Assembly: GCA_015519975.1 (NCBI GenBank)
Contig: WIAL01000023.1
Location: 1-32,537, forward strand
Source: Hydrogenothermaceae bacterium
GTDB taxonomy: Bacteria > Aquificota > Aquificia > Aquificales > Hydrogenothermaceae
Length of the DNA stretch: 32,537 nt
Direction: 5' to 3'
Position numbers and translations under genes: made by a program. This document shows positions 7,162-14,891 of the stretch, one piece after another (positions within the stretch are counted from its first letter, which is position 1; every line of letters starts with the position of its first letter). A model generated the notes under the pieces. That model ran no database searches. It was not told the DNA's origin and was given only the letters and a program-made list of their open reading frames with translations.

Positions 7162-8133
7162 ATGATTAAATCCTATGCCGAGAAGTTTTATTATCTAATG
7201 AAGCTTGGAAGGGAGTTTGAACTTCGTGCAAAAGAAGAATATATGAAAGGGAATATTGCAGGCTTTTTACATCTTGCTATAGGTGAAGAAGCTACACACG
7301 TTGGGGCTATGCTTGGATTTGGGAAAGGTGATTTTTTTGTCCATTATAGGGAGCACGTTTACGCCCTTGCAAGAGGAATGTCTCCTAAAGAGCTTATGGC
7401 AGAACTTTTTGGTAAAGTGACAGGTGTATCAAAGGGAAAAGGAGGTTCGATGCACCTATACAGTTCAAGATTTAATTTTTACGGTGGAAATGCAATTGTT
7501 GGCGCACAGATACCACATGCTGTTGGAGCTGCATACGCAAGAAAATATCTTGGTCATATGGAAGGCGTAATGGTTGCATTCGGTGATGGGGCTACAAATG
7601 CCGGAAATTTCTATGAATCTTTAAACCTTGCAAATGTTTACAAAGTGCCTGTTTTATTCCTTTGTGAAAATAACTACTATGCAATTGGCACAAGAATAGA
7701 TAGAGTTTCAGCTTTTAAAGATTTATATATGAAAGCAAAAGATTATATGCCTGCAGTTCAGGTGGATGGAATGGATGTTTTTGCAGTTTTTGAAGCAGTT
7801 TCAAAGGCGAAAGAATACATAGAAACAGAAGGAAAACCATACTTTATAGAAGCTTTAACATATAGGTATGAACCACATTCAATGAGTGATGGAGGAGATT
7901 ACCGTTCACCGAGAGAGCTTAAAATAGCAAAAGATAGGGATCCTATAGAAAGACTTGTAAAAAAAGGACTTGCAGAAGGATTTCTAACAGAGGAATTTAT
8001 AAAAACTACAAATGAAAAAGTTGAAAAAGAAATAGAAGAAGCAGTTAAATTTGCTTTAGAATCGCCACAACCGCCTATAGAAGAACTTTATAAAGATGTA
8101 TATTGTGAGGTGTGTGAAAATGTTGTATCGTGA
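7162..8133 (+). CDS. pdhA: 2-oxoacid (pyruvate) dehydrogenase E1 component, alpha subunit
   Basis: This is the thiamine-diphosphate-binding E1 alpha subunit, which with E1 beta decarboxylates pyruvate or a related 2-oxoacid and passes the acyl group to lipoyl-E2. The 323-residue protein shows HLAIGEEATHVG, the GKGGSMHLY loop, and the ThDP/Mg motif beginning GDGATNAGNFYE at residue 141 and closing with CENNYYAIGT. YEPHSMSD carries the phosphorylation-loop-like segment. It is the first gene of an E1a-E1b-E2 operon behind a GAGGG ribosome binding site. Acetoin dehydrogenase E1 is similar and cannot be fully excluded. Many Aquificota use pyruvate:ferredoxin oxidoreductase, so a dehydrogenase operon is notable. 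Confidence 0.88.
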   Translation: MIKSYAEKFYYLMKLGREFELRAKEEYMKGNIAGFLHLAIGEEATHVGAMLGFGKGDFFVHYREHVYALARGMSPKELMAELFGKVTGVSKGKGGSMHLYSSRFNFYGGNAIVGAQIPHAVGAAYARKYLGHMEGVMVAFGDGATNAGNFYESLNLANVYKVPVLFLCENNYYAIGTRIDRVSAFKDLYMKAKDYMPAVQVDGMDVFAVFEAVSKAKEYIETEGKPYFIEALTYRYEPHSMSDGGDYRSPRELKIAKDRDPIERLVKKGLAEGFLTEEFIKTTNEKVEKEIEEAVKFALESPQPPIEELYKDVYCEVCENVVS

Positions 8134-9097
8134 AGCTTTAAGAAAAGCAATGGATGAACTTATGGAAAAAGATGAAACAGTTGTAATTTTAGGAGAAGAT
8201 GTTGGTTTTTATGGTGGAAACTACAGGGTAACAGAGGGACTTTATGCAAAATACGGAGAAAAAAGGGCAATTGATACCCCTATTGCAGAAAACTCAATTG
8301 TAGGCAACGCAGTTGGAATGGCACTTGGAGGACTAAGACCTGTTGCAGAAATAATGACAGTAAATTTTTCATTAATTGCCTATGACCAGATAGTAAATCA
8401 GGCCGCAAAAATAAGATATATGAGCGGTGGAGAAGTAGCCGTTCCGGTTACAGTAAGAATGCCTCAAGGGGTTGCCGTTCAGCTAGCTGCCCAGCATTCC
8501 CAGTCTTTTGAAAGAATTTATGCTTCTATACCAGGGCTTAGAGTTTTTACAGCTTCAGACAGTATTACAGCATATCACGGTTTAAAGCAGGCTATTTTGC
8601 TTGATGACCCTGTAGTATTTTTGGAACATGAGCTTTTATACGCAAAAGATTTTGATTTCGTTTATCTGCCTGAATTTGACGTTACAAAACAAAGACTAAT
8701 TAAAGAAGGAAATGATATAACTTTAGTTTCTTATTTAAAAATGCTTTATGATAGCTTAGAAGCTGTAAAAGAAATAGAAAAAACCCTTGGAATCAGTATA
8801 GAAGTTATTGAACTTACATCATTAAACCCTTTAAATCTTGAAAAAGTATATGAATCGGTGAAGAAAACTAAAAGATTTGTAATTGTTACTGAGGAGCCAA
8901 AAACAGGAAGCTTTGCAGCAGAAATTGTTTCAAGAGTTTTAGAAAATAACTTTTATGATTTAGATGCTCCACCTCTTAGAATATGTGGAGAAGATGTTCC
9001 AACTCCTTATAATAGAAAATTAGAACTTGCATCAATACCAACTCCAGATAAAATCGCTAAAAAAATAATTGAGTGGGGAAAGGAAAATGGAATATGA
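8120..9097 (+). CDS. pdhB: 2-oxoacid (pyruvate) dehydrogenase E1 component, beta subunit
   Basis: E1 beta completes the alpha2-beta2 decarboxylase. The chosen ATG at 8120 gives 325 residues beginning MLYREALRKAMDELM, the conserved E1 beta N-terminus. GAGGTG at 8106-8111 acts as ribosome binding site, and the gene overlaps the alpha-subunit stop by 14 bases. An in-frame ATG at 8096 would add eight residues (MYIVRCVK) without family support. Conserved segments include GEDVGFYGGNYRVT, DTPIAENSIVGNAVGMALGG, YDQIVNQAAKIRYMSGG and DDPVVFLEHELLY. Confidence 0.93.
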   Translation: MLYREALRKAMDELMEKDETVVILGEDVGFYGGNYRVTEGLYAKYGEKRAIDTPIAENSIVGNAVGMALGGLRPVAEIMTVNFSLIAYDQIVNQAAKIRYMSGGEVAVPVTVRMPQGVAVQLAAQHSQSFERIYASIPGLRVFTASDSITAYHGLKQAILLDDPVVFLEHELLYAKDFDFVYLPEFDVTKQRLIKEGNDITLVSYLKMLYDSLEAVKEIEKTLGISIEVIELTSLNPLNLEKVYESVKKTKRFVIVTEEPKTGSFAAEIVSRVLENNFYDLDAPPLRICGEDVPTPYNRKLELASIPTPDKIAKKIIEWGKENGI

Positions 9098-10376
9098 AAT
9101 AACTATGCCTAGATTAACAGATACTATGGAAACCGGACTAATAGTTCGCTGGTTAAAAAAAGAAGGTGATTATGTTGAAAGAGGTGAGCCTATAGTTGAA
9201 ATTGAAACAGAAAAAGCCATCCAAGAAGTTCCTGTTTTCAAAAGCGGTATTTTAAAGAAAATACTTGCTCCTGAAGGTGAAGAAGTTGAGGTCGGAAAAC
9301 CTATTGCTGTTTTAGAAATTTCAGAGAAAAAGCCAGAATCTGAGAAAACTGAAGAAAAAAAAGCAGTTGAATCTAAAGAAGAAAAACCAAAGCAAGTTGA
9401 AAAAAAAGCTGAAGTCGTAGAGGAAAAGACAGTAAAAATTGAAGAAGAAAAGCCTAAAAAGGTAGAGGAAAAACCGGAAAAAAAAGAAGCCGTAAAACCT
9501 GCTGAAGGGTCTGCATCTCCGGCTGCAAAAAAATTAGCATCACAGCTAAATATTGATTTAAAGAAACTTCAAAAAGAAGGTAAAATCCCTGTTCCAGCTC
9601 ACGAAGAAGATATTTGGCTTTATTTTTACTCTCAGTATTTTACCCCTGATGCTTTAGATGAAATAAAAGAATACAAAATTGATTTAAAACAAGTTGTAGA
9701 GGAACTTGGAAAAAATATAACAAAAGAAAAACTTTTAAAATATTTAAAAGAAAAAGGAGCGTATAAACTTTTAGATATTTCTCAAACACAAAAAAGACTA
9801 ATAGAACATCTTACCAAATCAGCTACGCTGCCTGTTTATCATATATACGAAACGTTAGATTTAAAATATATTGAGCATAATGAAGAATTTACGCTGACAA
9901 CATATCTGGTAAAAATATTTGCAGATGTTATGCAGGATCACTACAGAACAAGAATTTATTACGATAACGGAAAATATAGACTTTACCCTTCAAGCAACAT
10001 AGCAATAGCTGTTGCAGTGGATGAAGACCTATTTTCACCTGTGATAAAAAATGCATCAGAAAAAACGTTAAAACAAATACAGGAAGAGATCAACCAGATA
10101 AAAGAAAAAGCAAAAACTAAAAGCTTTAAAGTAGAAGATTTTGGAGATGGAACGTTTGGAATATCAAACCTTGGTATGTTTGGCATCCAGATGTTTGATG
10201 CAGTTATCCCATATAACTACAGCGGAATTGCAGCAATAGGAACAGAAGAAAGAAAAAAAATAAAAGCTGTAATAACATTTGACCATAGAATTATAAATGG
10301 TAGAGAAGCAGCACTTTTTGTAAAAGATTTAAAGGAAAAATTCAAAGATAAAAAATATATAGAAGGACTTAAATGA
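9087..10376 (+). CDS. pdhC: 2-oxoacid dehydrogenase E2, dihydrolipoyl acyltransferase
   Basis: E2 forms the complex core and transfers the acyl group from E1 to CoA. From ATG 9087 (429 residues) the order is: one lipoyl domain (2-77) with lipoyl Lys43 in EIETEKAIQEV; a Lys/Glu/Val-rich linker (80-142); a peripheral-subunit-binding domain starting ASPAAKKLASQLNIDLKKL (143-178, unusual loop); and a second similar helix pair, FTPDALDEIKEYKIDLKQV to ITKEKLLKYL (185-220). The catalytic domain has GTFGISNLGMFGI and the active-site FDHRIINGREAA (His400). The start was chosen for MEYEITMPRLTDTMETG and the AAGGAAA before it; it overlaps E1 beta by 11 bases. No E3 gene is present. Confidence 0.9.
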   Translation: MEYEITMPRLTDTMETGLIVRWLKKEGDYVERGEPIVEIETEKAIQEVPVFKSGILKKILAPEGEEVEVGKPIAVLEISEKKPESEKTEEKKAVESKEEKPKQVEKKAEVVEEKTVKIEEEKPKKVEEKPEKKEAVKPAEGSASPAAKKLASQLNIDLKKLQKEGKIPVPAHEEDIWLYFYSQYFTPDALDEIKEYKIDLKQVVEELGKNITKEKLLKYLKEKGAYKLLDISQTQKRLIEHLTKSATLPVYHIYETLDLKYIEHNEEFTLTTYLVKIFADVMQDHYRTRIYYDNGKYRLYPSSNIAIAVAVDEDLFSPVIKNASEKTLKQIQEEINQIKEKAKTKSFKVEDFGDGTFGISNLGMFGIQMFDAVIPYNYSGIAAIGTEERKKIKAVITFDHRIINGREAALFVKDLKEKFKDKKYIEGLK

Positions 10377-10759
10377 AAAAGATATTTATTTCATTGACAG
10401 CAGTTTTAATTTTTTCTGCTGTCCTTTTCTTTATTTATAGATTATTCTTTGCATCTGAAAGAATTAACATAATAGGAAGAACGATAGAAACAACTTTTGG
10501 GTTTGATAACGGAGTTGTGGAGTTTTACAGCTGTGGTAAATTAATAAAAAGATTTTTAAAAGTGGAAAAGTTAACTACAGCAAAAGGAACTTACCAAAAA
10601 GAAACACGACCTTACAGGTTCGGCTATGGATATACAGATGAGAACCTAAATGGGATCCTTGATAGGGATGAAAAGAAAAAGGGAAAAGTGTATTTTGAGA
10701 TACCTTCATACAGGGACTATATTTATTATGATGCAAAAGAAATTCCAGAATCTGATTAA
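10373..10759 (+). CDS. Membrane-anchored small protein with one EF-hand-like loop
   Basis: I do not recognise a named family. The 128-residue protein has an N-terminal membrane segment or uncleaved signal (residues 3-26, IFISLTAVLIFSAVLFFIYR) and a soluble domain expected outside the cytoplasm. Residues 89-100, DENLNGILDRDE, match the calcium-binding EF-hand loop at positions 1, 3, 5, 6, 9 and 12. A single Cys54 is present. The start overlaps the E2 stop (ATGA), so it is co-translated with the dehydrogenase genes. Its stop abuts the stop of the convergent gene with no gap. Its role in or near the dehydrogenase is unknown. Confidence 0.75.
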   Translation: MKKIFISLTAVLIFSAVLFFIYRLFFASERINIIGRTIETTFGFDNGVVEFYSCGKLIKRFLKVEKLTTAKGTYQKETRPYRFGYGYTDENLNGILDRDEKKKGKVYFEIPSYRDYIYYDAKEIPESD

Positions 10760-11728
10760 TTAGACGGCAAAATCTATTTTAGAGATTATTCCTGCACTGC
10801 CGTTTCCTTTGATATAAATGGAGGAATTTCTTAAATAACCATCTTGTAGGGTAAAAGGTGTATCTACATTATTTAAATAAACAGCATCTATATTAAGGTC
10901 TTTTAAAGAAACCACGTTGTCTTTAGAAGGTGTTTTTAGCCATACTTTTAGCTTGTCAAAAATTTTGTCGTCTTCTGTTATCCATCCATTTTTATTATCA
11001 TCATACCCTTTCAACTCTCCAAAACCGTCTCCCGTCTTGGTTCCAAATAACTCACTGCCGTCATCAACTACATTGTTTTCATTTTTATCAAAAACCAAAA
11101 ATCCATAACCTTCTGATAAAAGAGATATATTTTCTTTATTTCCATCTGCATCCAGATCAAAGCTAAATTTTGTACTTGAAAGAGGGCTTTCTAAACTGCC
11201 GTTTAAATTAATAACAAGAGGGTCTATAAGTGCTTTACTTCCAGCTTTTATATTAAGATGGGTATAATCTAGAATTTCCTTATTTAATGAAAAAGTTACA
11301 TCAAACTGTATCTGTCTTCCATCTTTTGTTATTATTTTTCCATTTGCTTTAAAGTTTACACTTTCTTTTTCATAATCTAATTTTTCATATTCTATTTCGG
11401 CAGCAAACTGAGGCTGTTCAATATTAGAATCCAATGTATGCAGTTTTCCCTGAAAATCTTTTAATGATAATGTTTTTATTTTCTTGCCTGTTAATTTTTC
11501 TACTAAAAGCTTGATTATCAATGTTTTTAGCTCATTTTCATCCATTAAATTACTGTCAACATTAATAGTTTCAACGCTGGATTTAATGGATTTGGTTTTT
11601 ATATCAACATTAACATCTTGATTTACTCTGTCAGCAGAAGATATAAATCTAAGGCTTAATTTCTCATAACTAAATGATATTTTTTCATATTTTGACTGTA
11701 AGCTAACATTTGAATTTAAAATTTGCAT
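10760..11728 (-). CDS. Calcium-loop (VCBS/EF-hand-like) protein of unknown function
   Basis: The 322-residue protein lacks a signal peptide. Its C-terminal half carries a recurrent acidic-loop module: FDLDADGNKENISL, then LVFDKNENNVVDDGSELFG, then GDGFGELKGYDDNKNGWITE, then FDKLKVW (about residues 189-265). Similar proteins with an N-terminus like MQILNSNVSLQS are, as I recall them, widespread in Proteobacteria as uncharacterised calcium-binding-like proteins. The start is set at 11728 because GGAAG lies eight bases upstream and MQI fits the family. The ATG at 11740 has no ribosome binding site. It is transcribed alone, convergent with the EF-hand gene. Function unknown. Confidence 0.78.
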   Translation of the reverse strand: MQILNSNVSLQSKYEKISFSYEKLSLRFISSADRVNQDVNVDIKTKSIKSSVETINVDSNLMDENELKTLIIKLLVEKLTGKKIKTLSLKDFQGKLHTLDSNIEQPQFAAEIEYEKLDYEKESVNFKANGKIITKDGRQIQFDVTFSLNKEILDYTHLNIKAGSKALIDPLVINLNGSLESPLSSTKFSFDLDADGNKENISLLSEGYGFLVFDKNENNVVDDGSELFGTKTGDGFGELKGYDDNKNGWITEDDKIFDKLKVWLKTPSKDNVVSLKDLNIDAVYLNNVDTPFTLQDGYLRNSSIYIKGNGSAGIISKIDFAV

Positions 11729-11798
11729 AGTTTCTTCCATAAAGGAAATCTTGAGCTTATTATCGGTAAAAATTTCATATTGTTTTAGGAATTAAGTT

Positions 11799-12239
11799 TT
11801 AAACAATCTCATCATCTCTATGGGGAACCCACACTTCCCTAAAAAATTTTTGCTCATTTTCTAAAAACTCTTTTGGAGTTTTGTCTATTATATTTTTTGC
11901 CCATTCTTCTATTTTTTTTCCAATTTCTTCTCCCCATTTACCAAAAATCTCTTTTTTATAATCTTCAGAAGTTAAAACTTTACCAGCAACAAAAGGTTTA
12001 TTTTGATAAGCAGCAAGCTTAAATATTTTAAATCTTTCCCAGTCTATATTTTCAGGATATTTTGCTTTTTTCTCCTCTTCTTCTCTATATCTAGTAGGAG
12101 AATGTGCAAGCCTTTTAAATATTGCATATTTTAACGCTTCAGCGATTCCAACTGCTTCAGCAATATCTTCAGAATATCCAAGTTTCATTGCTCTAAACTT
12201 TTGAAGTGCAGCCATTTTTGGAAATCTATTGATTTTCAT
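11799..12239 (-). CDS. Hypothetical protein, helical and charged
   Basis: I do not recognise this 146-residue protein. It is rich in Lys, Glu and aromatic residues, mostly helical, with no membrane segment, signal or cysteine. Recognisable stretches are YSEDIAEAVGIAEALKYAIF near the N-terminus, and the C-terminal FFREVWVPHRDDEIV. The absence of stops, a normal start ATG and divergent pairing with the archaemetzincin gene (16 bases between start codons) support a real gene. No good ribosome binding site is visible, so the message may be leaderless or nearly so. Confidence 0.68.
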   Translation of the reverse strand: MKINRFPKMAALQKFRAMKLGYSEDIAEAVGIAEALKYAIFKRLAHSPTRYREEEEKKAKYPENIDWERFKIFKLAAYQNKPFVAGKVLTSEDYKKEIFGKWGEEIGKKIEEWAKNIIDKTPKEFLENEQKFFREVWVPHRDDEIV

Positions 12240-12246
12240 TTATAAT
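12218..12246 (+). promoter_or_regulatory. Predicted housekeeping promoter of amzA giving an almost leaderless mRNA
   Basis: TTGGAA (12218-12223) and TATAAT (12241-12246) are separated by exactly 17 bases, matching a sigma-70-type promoter at four of six and six of six positions. Transcription would start near 12253, only about three bases before the ATG at 12256. The -35 box lies inside the 5' coding end of the divergent hypothetical gene. Confidence 0.6.
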
Positions 12247-12255
12247 TAACCTGTC

Positions 12256-12798
12256 ATGAATTTTAGTAAAATTATTGTACAACCTTTTGAAGATGATTTT
12301 AACGATATAAGATTTGAATTATCTAAAAGACTTAGTTCTATATTTTTTCTGCCTGTTGAATGGAAAACTATAATAAAAACACCTGTTGAGTTTTACGATC
12401 CTTATAGAAATCAGTATATAGGAAAATATTTTTTAGAATTTTTAAATGCACTACATGAAAATGATGATATTATTTTAGGCATAGTTCCTTATGATTTATA
12501 TGATGATAATTTAAACTTCATTTTTGGAATAGCATCACCTTTAACAAAAACTGCAGTAATTTCCACATATAGGCTTCACAACAGATTTTATGGTCTGAAA
12601 GAGGATTTTAATATTTATTTGGACAGGGTTACAAAGGAAGCAGTTCATGAAATTGGACATACACTTGGACTTCCCCACTGCCCAAATCCAAAATGTGTTA
12701 TGCATTTTTCAAACTCAATTTATGATACAGACATGAAAAGTTATTATTTTTGTGAAAATTGTTATAAAAAAGTAGAAATAGCACTGGGAATTTTATAG
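12256..12798 (+). CDS. amzA: Archaemetzincin-family zinc metalloprotease
   Basis: The 180-residue protein carries the archaemetzincin signature: HEIGHTLGLPHC (His131, Glu132, His135, His141, Cys142), Cys147 and Met149 in CVM, then Cys166/Cys169 in FCENC. The histidines bind the catalytic zinc and Glu132 is the general base. The Met-turn is Met149, and the four cysteines bind a structural zinc. IFGIASP upstream is also characteristic. The spacing from Met149 to the last CxxC is 16 residues, close to the family pattern. Archaemetzincins are common in Archaea and vertebrates and patchy in Bacteria; their physiological substrates are poorly known. No signal peptide, so probably cytoplasmic. No ribosome binding site is visible before the ATG. 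Confidence 0.93.
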   Translation: MNFSKIIVQPFEDDFNDIRFELSKRLSSIFFLPVEWKTIIKTPVEFYDPYRNQYIGKYFLEFLNALHENDDIILGIVPYDLYDDNLNFIFGIASPLTKTAVISTYRLHNRFYGLKEDFNIYLDRVTKEAVHEIGHTLGLPHCPNPKCVMHFSNSIYDTDMKSYYFCENCYKKVEIALGIL

Positions 12799-12800
12799 AA

Positions 12801-12830
12801 ATAAAATCTACTTTTTTCTCTTGATTTTAT
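12801..12830 (+). repeat. Inverted repeat just past amzA, possible weak terminator
   Basis: ATAAAATC (12801-12808) and GATTTTAT (12823-12830) are perfect inverted copies around a 14-base pyrimidine-rich loop, three bases after the amzA stop. There is no T run after the second arm, so it is not a standard intrinsic terminator. It may only protect the 3' end. The rest of 12831-12953 is A/T-rich with no gene. Confidence 0.3.
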
Positions 12831-12953
12831 CCAAGGATATTACTAAATAAAACTAATAAAACTAATAAATAATATTGTGATTTTAATTATAATTACATAA
12901 AGCATAATTCATATAATAATATTTATTATTTTTATTATTATTGTTAAGTATGA

Positions 12954-12962
12954 TGTTATAAA
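12954..12962 (+). promoter_or_regulatory. Predicted extended -10 promoter of the chemosensory operon
   Basis: TG-T-TATAAA forms an extended -10 element, which can work with a poor -35 box; the best -35 candidate is TTATTA at 12935-12940. Transcription would begin near 12969, giving a leader of about 30 bases with the strong AAAGGAGGG ribosome binding site at 12986-12994. I looked for a flagellar sigma-28 motif (TAAA-N15-GCCGATAA) and saw none. Confidence 0.45.
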
Positions 12963-12999
12963 ATAAATTTAAAAATATATATATGAAAGGAGGGTAGCA

Positions 13000-14877
13000 A
13001 TGGGTTTTATAAGAATGGGAAACAATTCAGAAGACAACAATCCCTCGCAAAAACAAAAATCAAATACCACTACACAAAAAGATCCTACACAAATCCAAAA
13101 CTTTAGCGATGTGTTTAAAATCTCCTCAGAGCTTTTGGCAAAAACACAGGAAGGCCTCGCTGCAGTAGAAGAACTTAAAGGAACAATGGATCAAATAGCT
13201 GCTGCTGCGGAAGAAAGTGCCGGAGCAGCAGAAGAAAGTTTAAGTGCAGTAACAGAAATAAAACAAAACTCTAAATATCTCGAAAAAGATGCAGAGGAAA
13301 TAATAATATTAGCCCAGAGACTTGAAGAGATTTTAACAATAGCGTCAGAAAATATAGAAGAATCAAGTATAGGAATGAGAAAAACTTCAGATACAGCTGT
13401 AAAAATAGCGAAAAAAGGAGAAGAACTTTTTGAAGCTTCAAAAAACATAACAGATGCAGTTAACTTAATAACTAAACTTGCTAAAAAAACATCTTTACTT
13501 GCCCTTAATGCAGCGATAGAAGCAGCAAGAGCCGAAGAAAAAGGAAAAAGCTTTACAGTTATGGCATCTGAAATAAGGTCTATGGCATCTAAATCAAGTA
13601 ACTATGCCCAGAAGATTAAAGAAATTGTAAGTATAATACAGAACAAAATACAAAACATCAAAGAAGCCATTTTAAAAATAAAAACAGATATGGAAAAAGC
13701 TGCAGATGATGCATCTGTAGTATCGGATAAAATGAAAAATATTGTAACTTTAATGGAAAAATATATAGAAAGTATAGAAAATCTATTAAGAATAATAAAC
13801 AAAGTAGTAATTGAAGTTGAAATTTTACACCAGGGATCAGAGACAATTGCAGCAGCAGCAGAAGAAAGTGCAAGTGCTGTAGCCGAAGTGGCAAATACTA
13901 TCGGAATGCAGGTTCAGGCCTTTTCTCAATCTGAAGAAGCAGCAAAAATGTTAAAAAATTTGGCTTCTAAAATAGATTCATCCCAAAATTCATCTATTGC
14001 TACAGAACTAGCAGCAGCATCTGAAGAATTAGCCAGTTCAATAGAAGAATTAGAACAATCTATGCAGCAGGTTGTAGAAGCATTGGAACAAATTGAACAG
14101 GCTGCAGAAATACAGAAAAATGACTCAACAAAAAATGAAGAAGTTGCAGAAAAATGTGTTGAATATATACATCAGGCCAGAGATATAGTAAGAAAAATGG
14201 CTGAGGATATAAATTCTATCAATAAAGAATTTAATGAAATATTCCATCTCCTTAAAGAACTTAAAGTTCTAGCAGGTGAAAATTCAAAACTTGCTGAAAG
14301 TAAAAAAATAGATCTGAATTTTGTTAAATCTAAAATAAATTCCCTGAATAATACGATAAGAAAAATAGAACTTGCTATTGTTCAAGTAGCAGCTTTATCT
14401 ATAAACGGTGCTGTTGAAGCAATAAGGATAGGAGAACTAGGATCAGGATTTAGTGAAGTTTCCAATGATATAAGGGATCTTGCAGTTACTTCTGAAGAAA
14501 ATCTGGATAAAGTTGTTGAGATCATAGATAAAGTACAGGAAGAAAATGACATAATCCTTGTTGAAATAAATAACATAGTGCTGACTCAAGAAAGAGAAAA
14601 TGAAAAACTTCAAAAACTAGAATACGAACTTAAACGAAACAAGGAAAATATAGAAAATGTTAAAGAAAAAGTTGATAAGTTTTTAACATCTGTTGAAGAA
14701 ATGAGCACAGCTTTAGAACAATCTAAAATAGCAGCCCAGCAGATAAAAGAAGCAGCTGAACTTTCTTTCCAGAATGCTACCCAGTCAAAAGAAGCAGCAA
14801 ATATTATTCTGGGGATAACAAAAGATATGAAGTTTTATATAAACAGACTATCTGAACTTGCTGCGAATCTTGTTTAA
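13000..14877 (+). CDS. Soluble methyl-accepting chemotaxis protein with two tandem signalling hairpins
   Basis: The 625-residue protein has no membrane segment and no recognised sensor domain. A Gln/Asn/Thr-rich disordered N-terminus (about 1-35) leads into a continuous coiled coil. Hairpin 1 has its tip at about 157-200 (TSLLALNAAIEAARAEEKGK). Flanking arms carry methylation-type motifs AAAAEESAGAAEES (67-80) and AAAAEESASAV (284-294). Hairpin 2 follows with a diverged tip at about 460-500 (AALSINGAVEAIRIGELGSG), keeping Glu473, Arg476 and IRDLA. The two tips are about 298 residues apart. Cytoplasmic receptors such as FrzCD are a partial parallel. It is first in the operon, so it should be the main input. 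The ligand or partner is unknown. Confidence 0.9.
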   Translation: MGFIRMGNNSEDNNPSQKQKSNTTTQKDPTQIQNFSDVFKISSELLAKTQEGLAAVEELKGTMDQIAAAAEESAGAAEESLSAVTEIKQNSKYLEKDAEEIIILAQRLEEILTIASENIEESSIGMRKTSDTAVKIAKKGEELFEASKNITDAVNLITKLAKKTSLLALNAAIEAARAEEKGKSFTVMASEIRSMASKSSNYAQKIKEIVSIIQNKIQNIKEAILKIKTDMEKAADDASVVSDKMKNIVTLMEKYIESIENLLRIINKVVIEVEILHQGSETIAAAAEESASAVAEVANTIGMQVQAFSQSEEAAKMLKNLASKIDSSQNSSIATELAAASEELASSIEELEQSMQQVVEALEQIEQAAEIQKNDSTKNEEVAEKCVEYIHQARDIVRKMAEDINSINKEFNEIFHLLKELKVLAGENSKLAESKKIDLNFVKSKINSLNNTIRKIELAIVQVAALSINGAVEAIRIGELGSGFSEVSNDIRDLAVTSEENLDKVVEIIDKVQEENDIILVEINNIVLTQERENEKLQKLEYELKRNKENIENVKEKVDKFLTSVEEMSTALEQSKIAAQQIKEAAELSFQNATQSKEAANIILGITKDMKFYINRLSELAANLV

Positions 14878-14891
14878 GAGGAGCATTTATC

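Noticed and set aside
8096-8119. Earlier E1 beta start
   Set aside because: The added residues are not conserved and the ribosome binding site at 8106-8111 points to the ATG at 8120.
10917-11166. Two overlapping plus-strand open frames opposite the calcium-loop gene
   Set aside because: Both are antisense shadows with Ser/Phe/Leu-rich translations; the minus-strand frame has family motifs and a ribosome binding site.
12850-12870. Repeated AACTAATAAA as a possible CRISPR or operator array
   Set aside because: Only two adjacent copies in very AT-rich DNA, with no spacers; likely slippage or chance.
12840-12999. Flagellar sigma-28 promoter before the chemosensory operon
   Set aside because: No GCCGATAA-like -10 is present; an extended housekeeping -10 fits better.
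13191-13894. Minus-strand open frames opposite the MCP gene
   Set aside because: Low-complexity Ser/Leu/Phe translations are the usual antisense image of Ala/Glu/Lys-rich coiled-coil codons.
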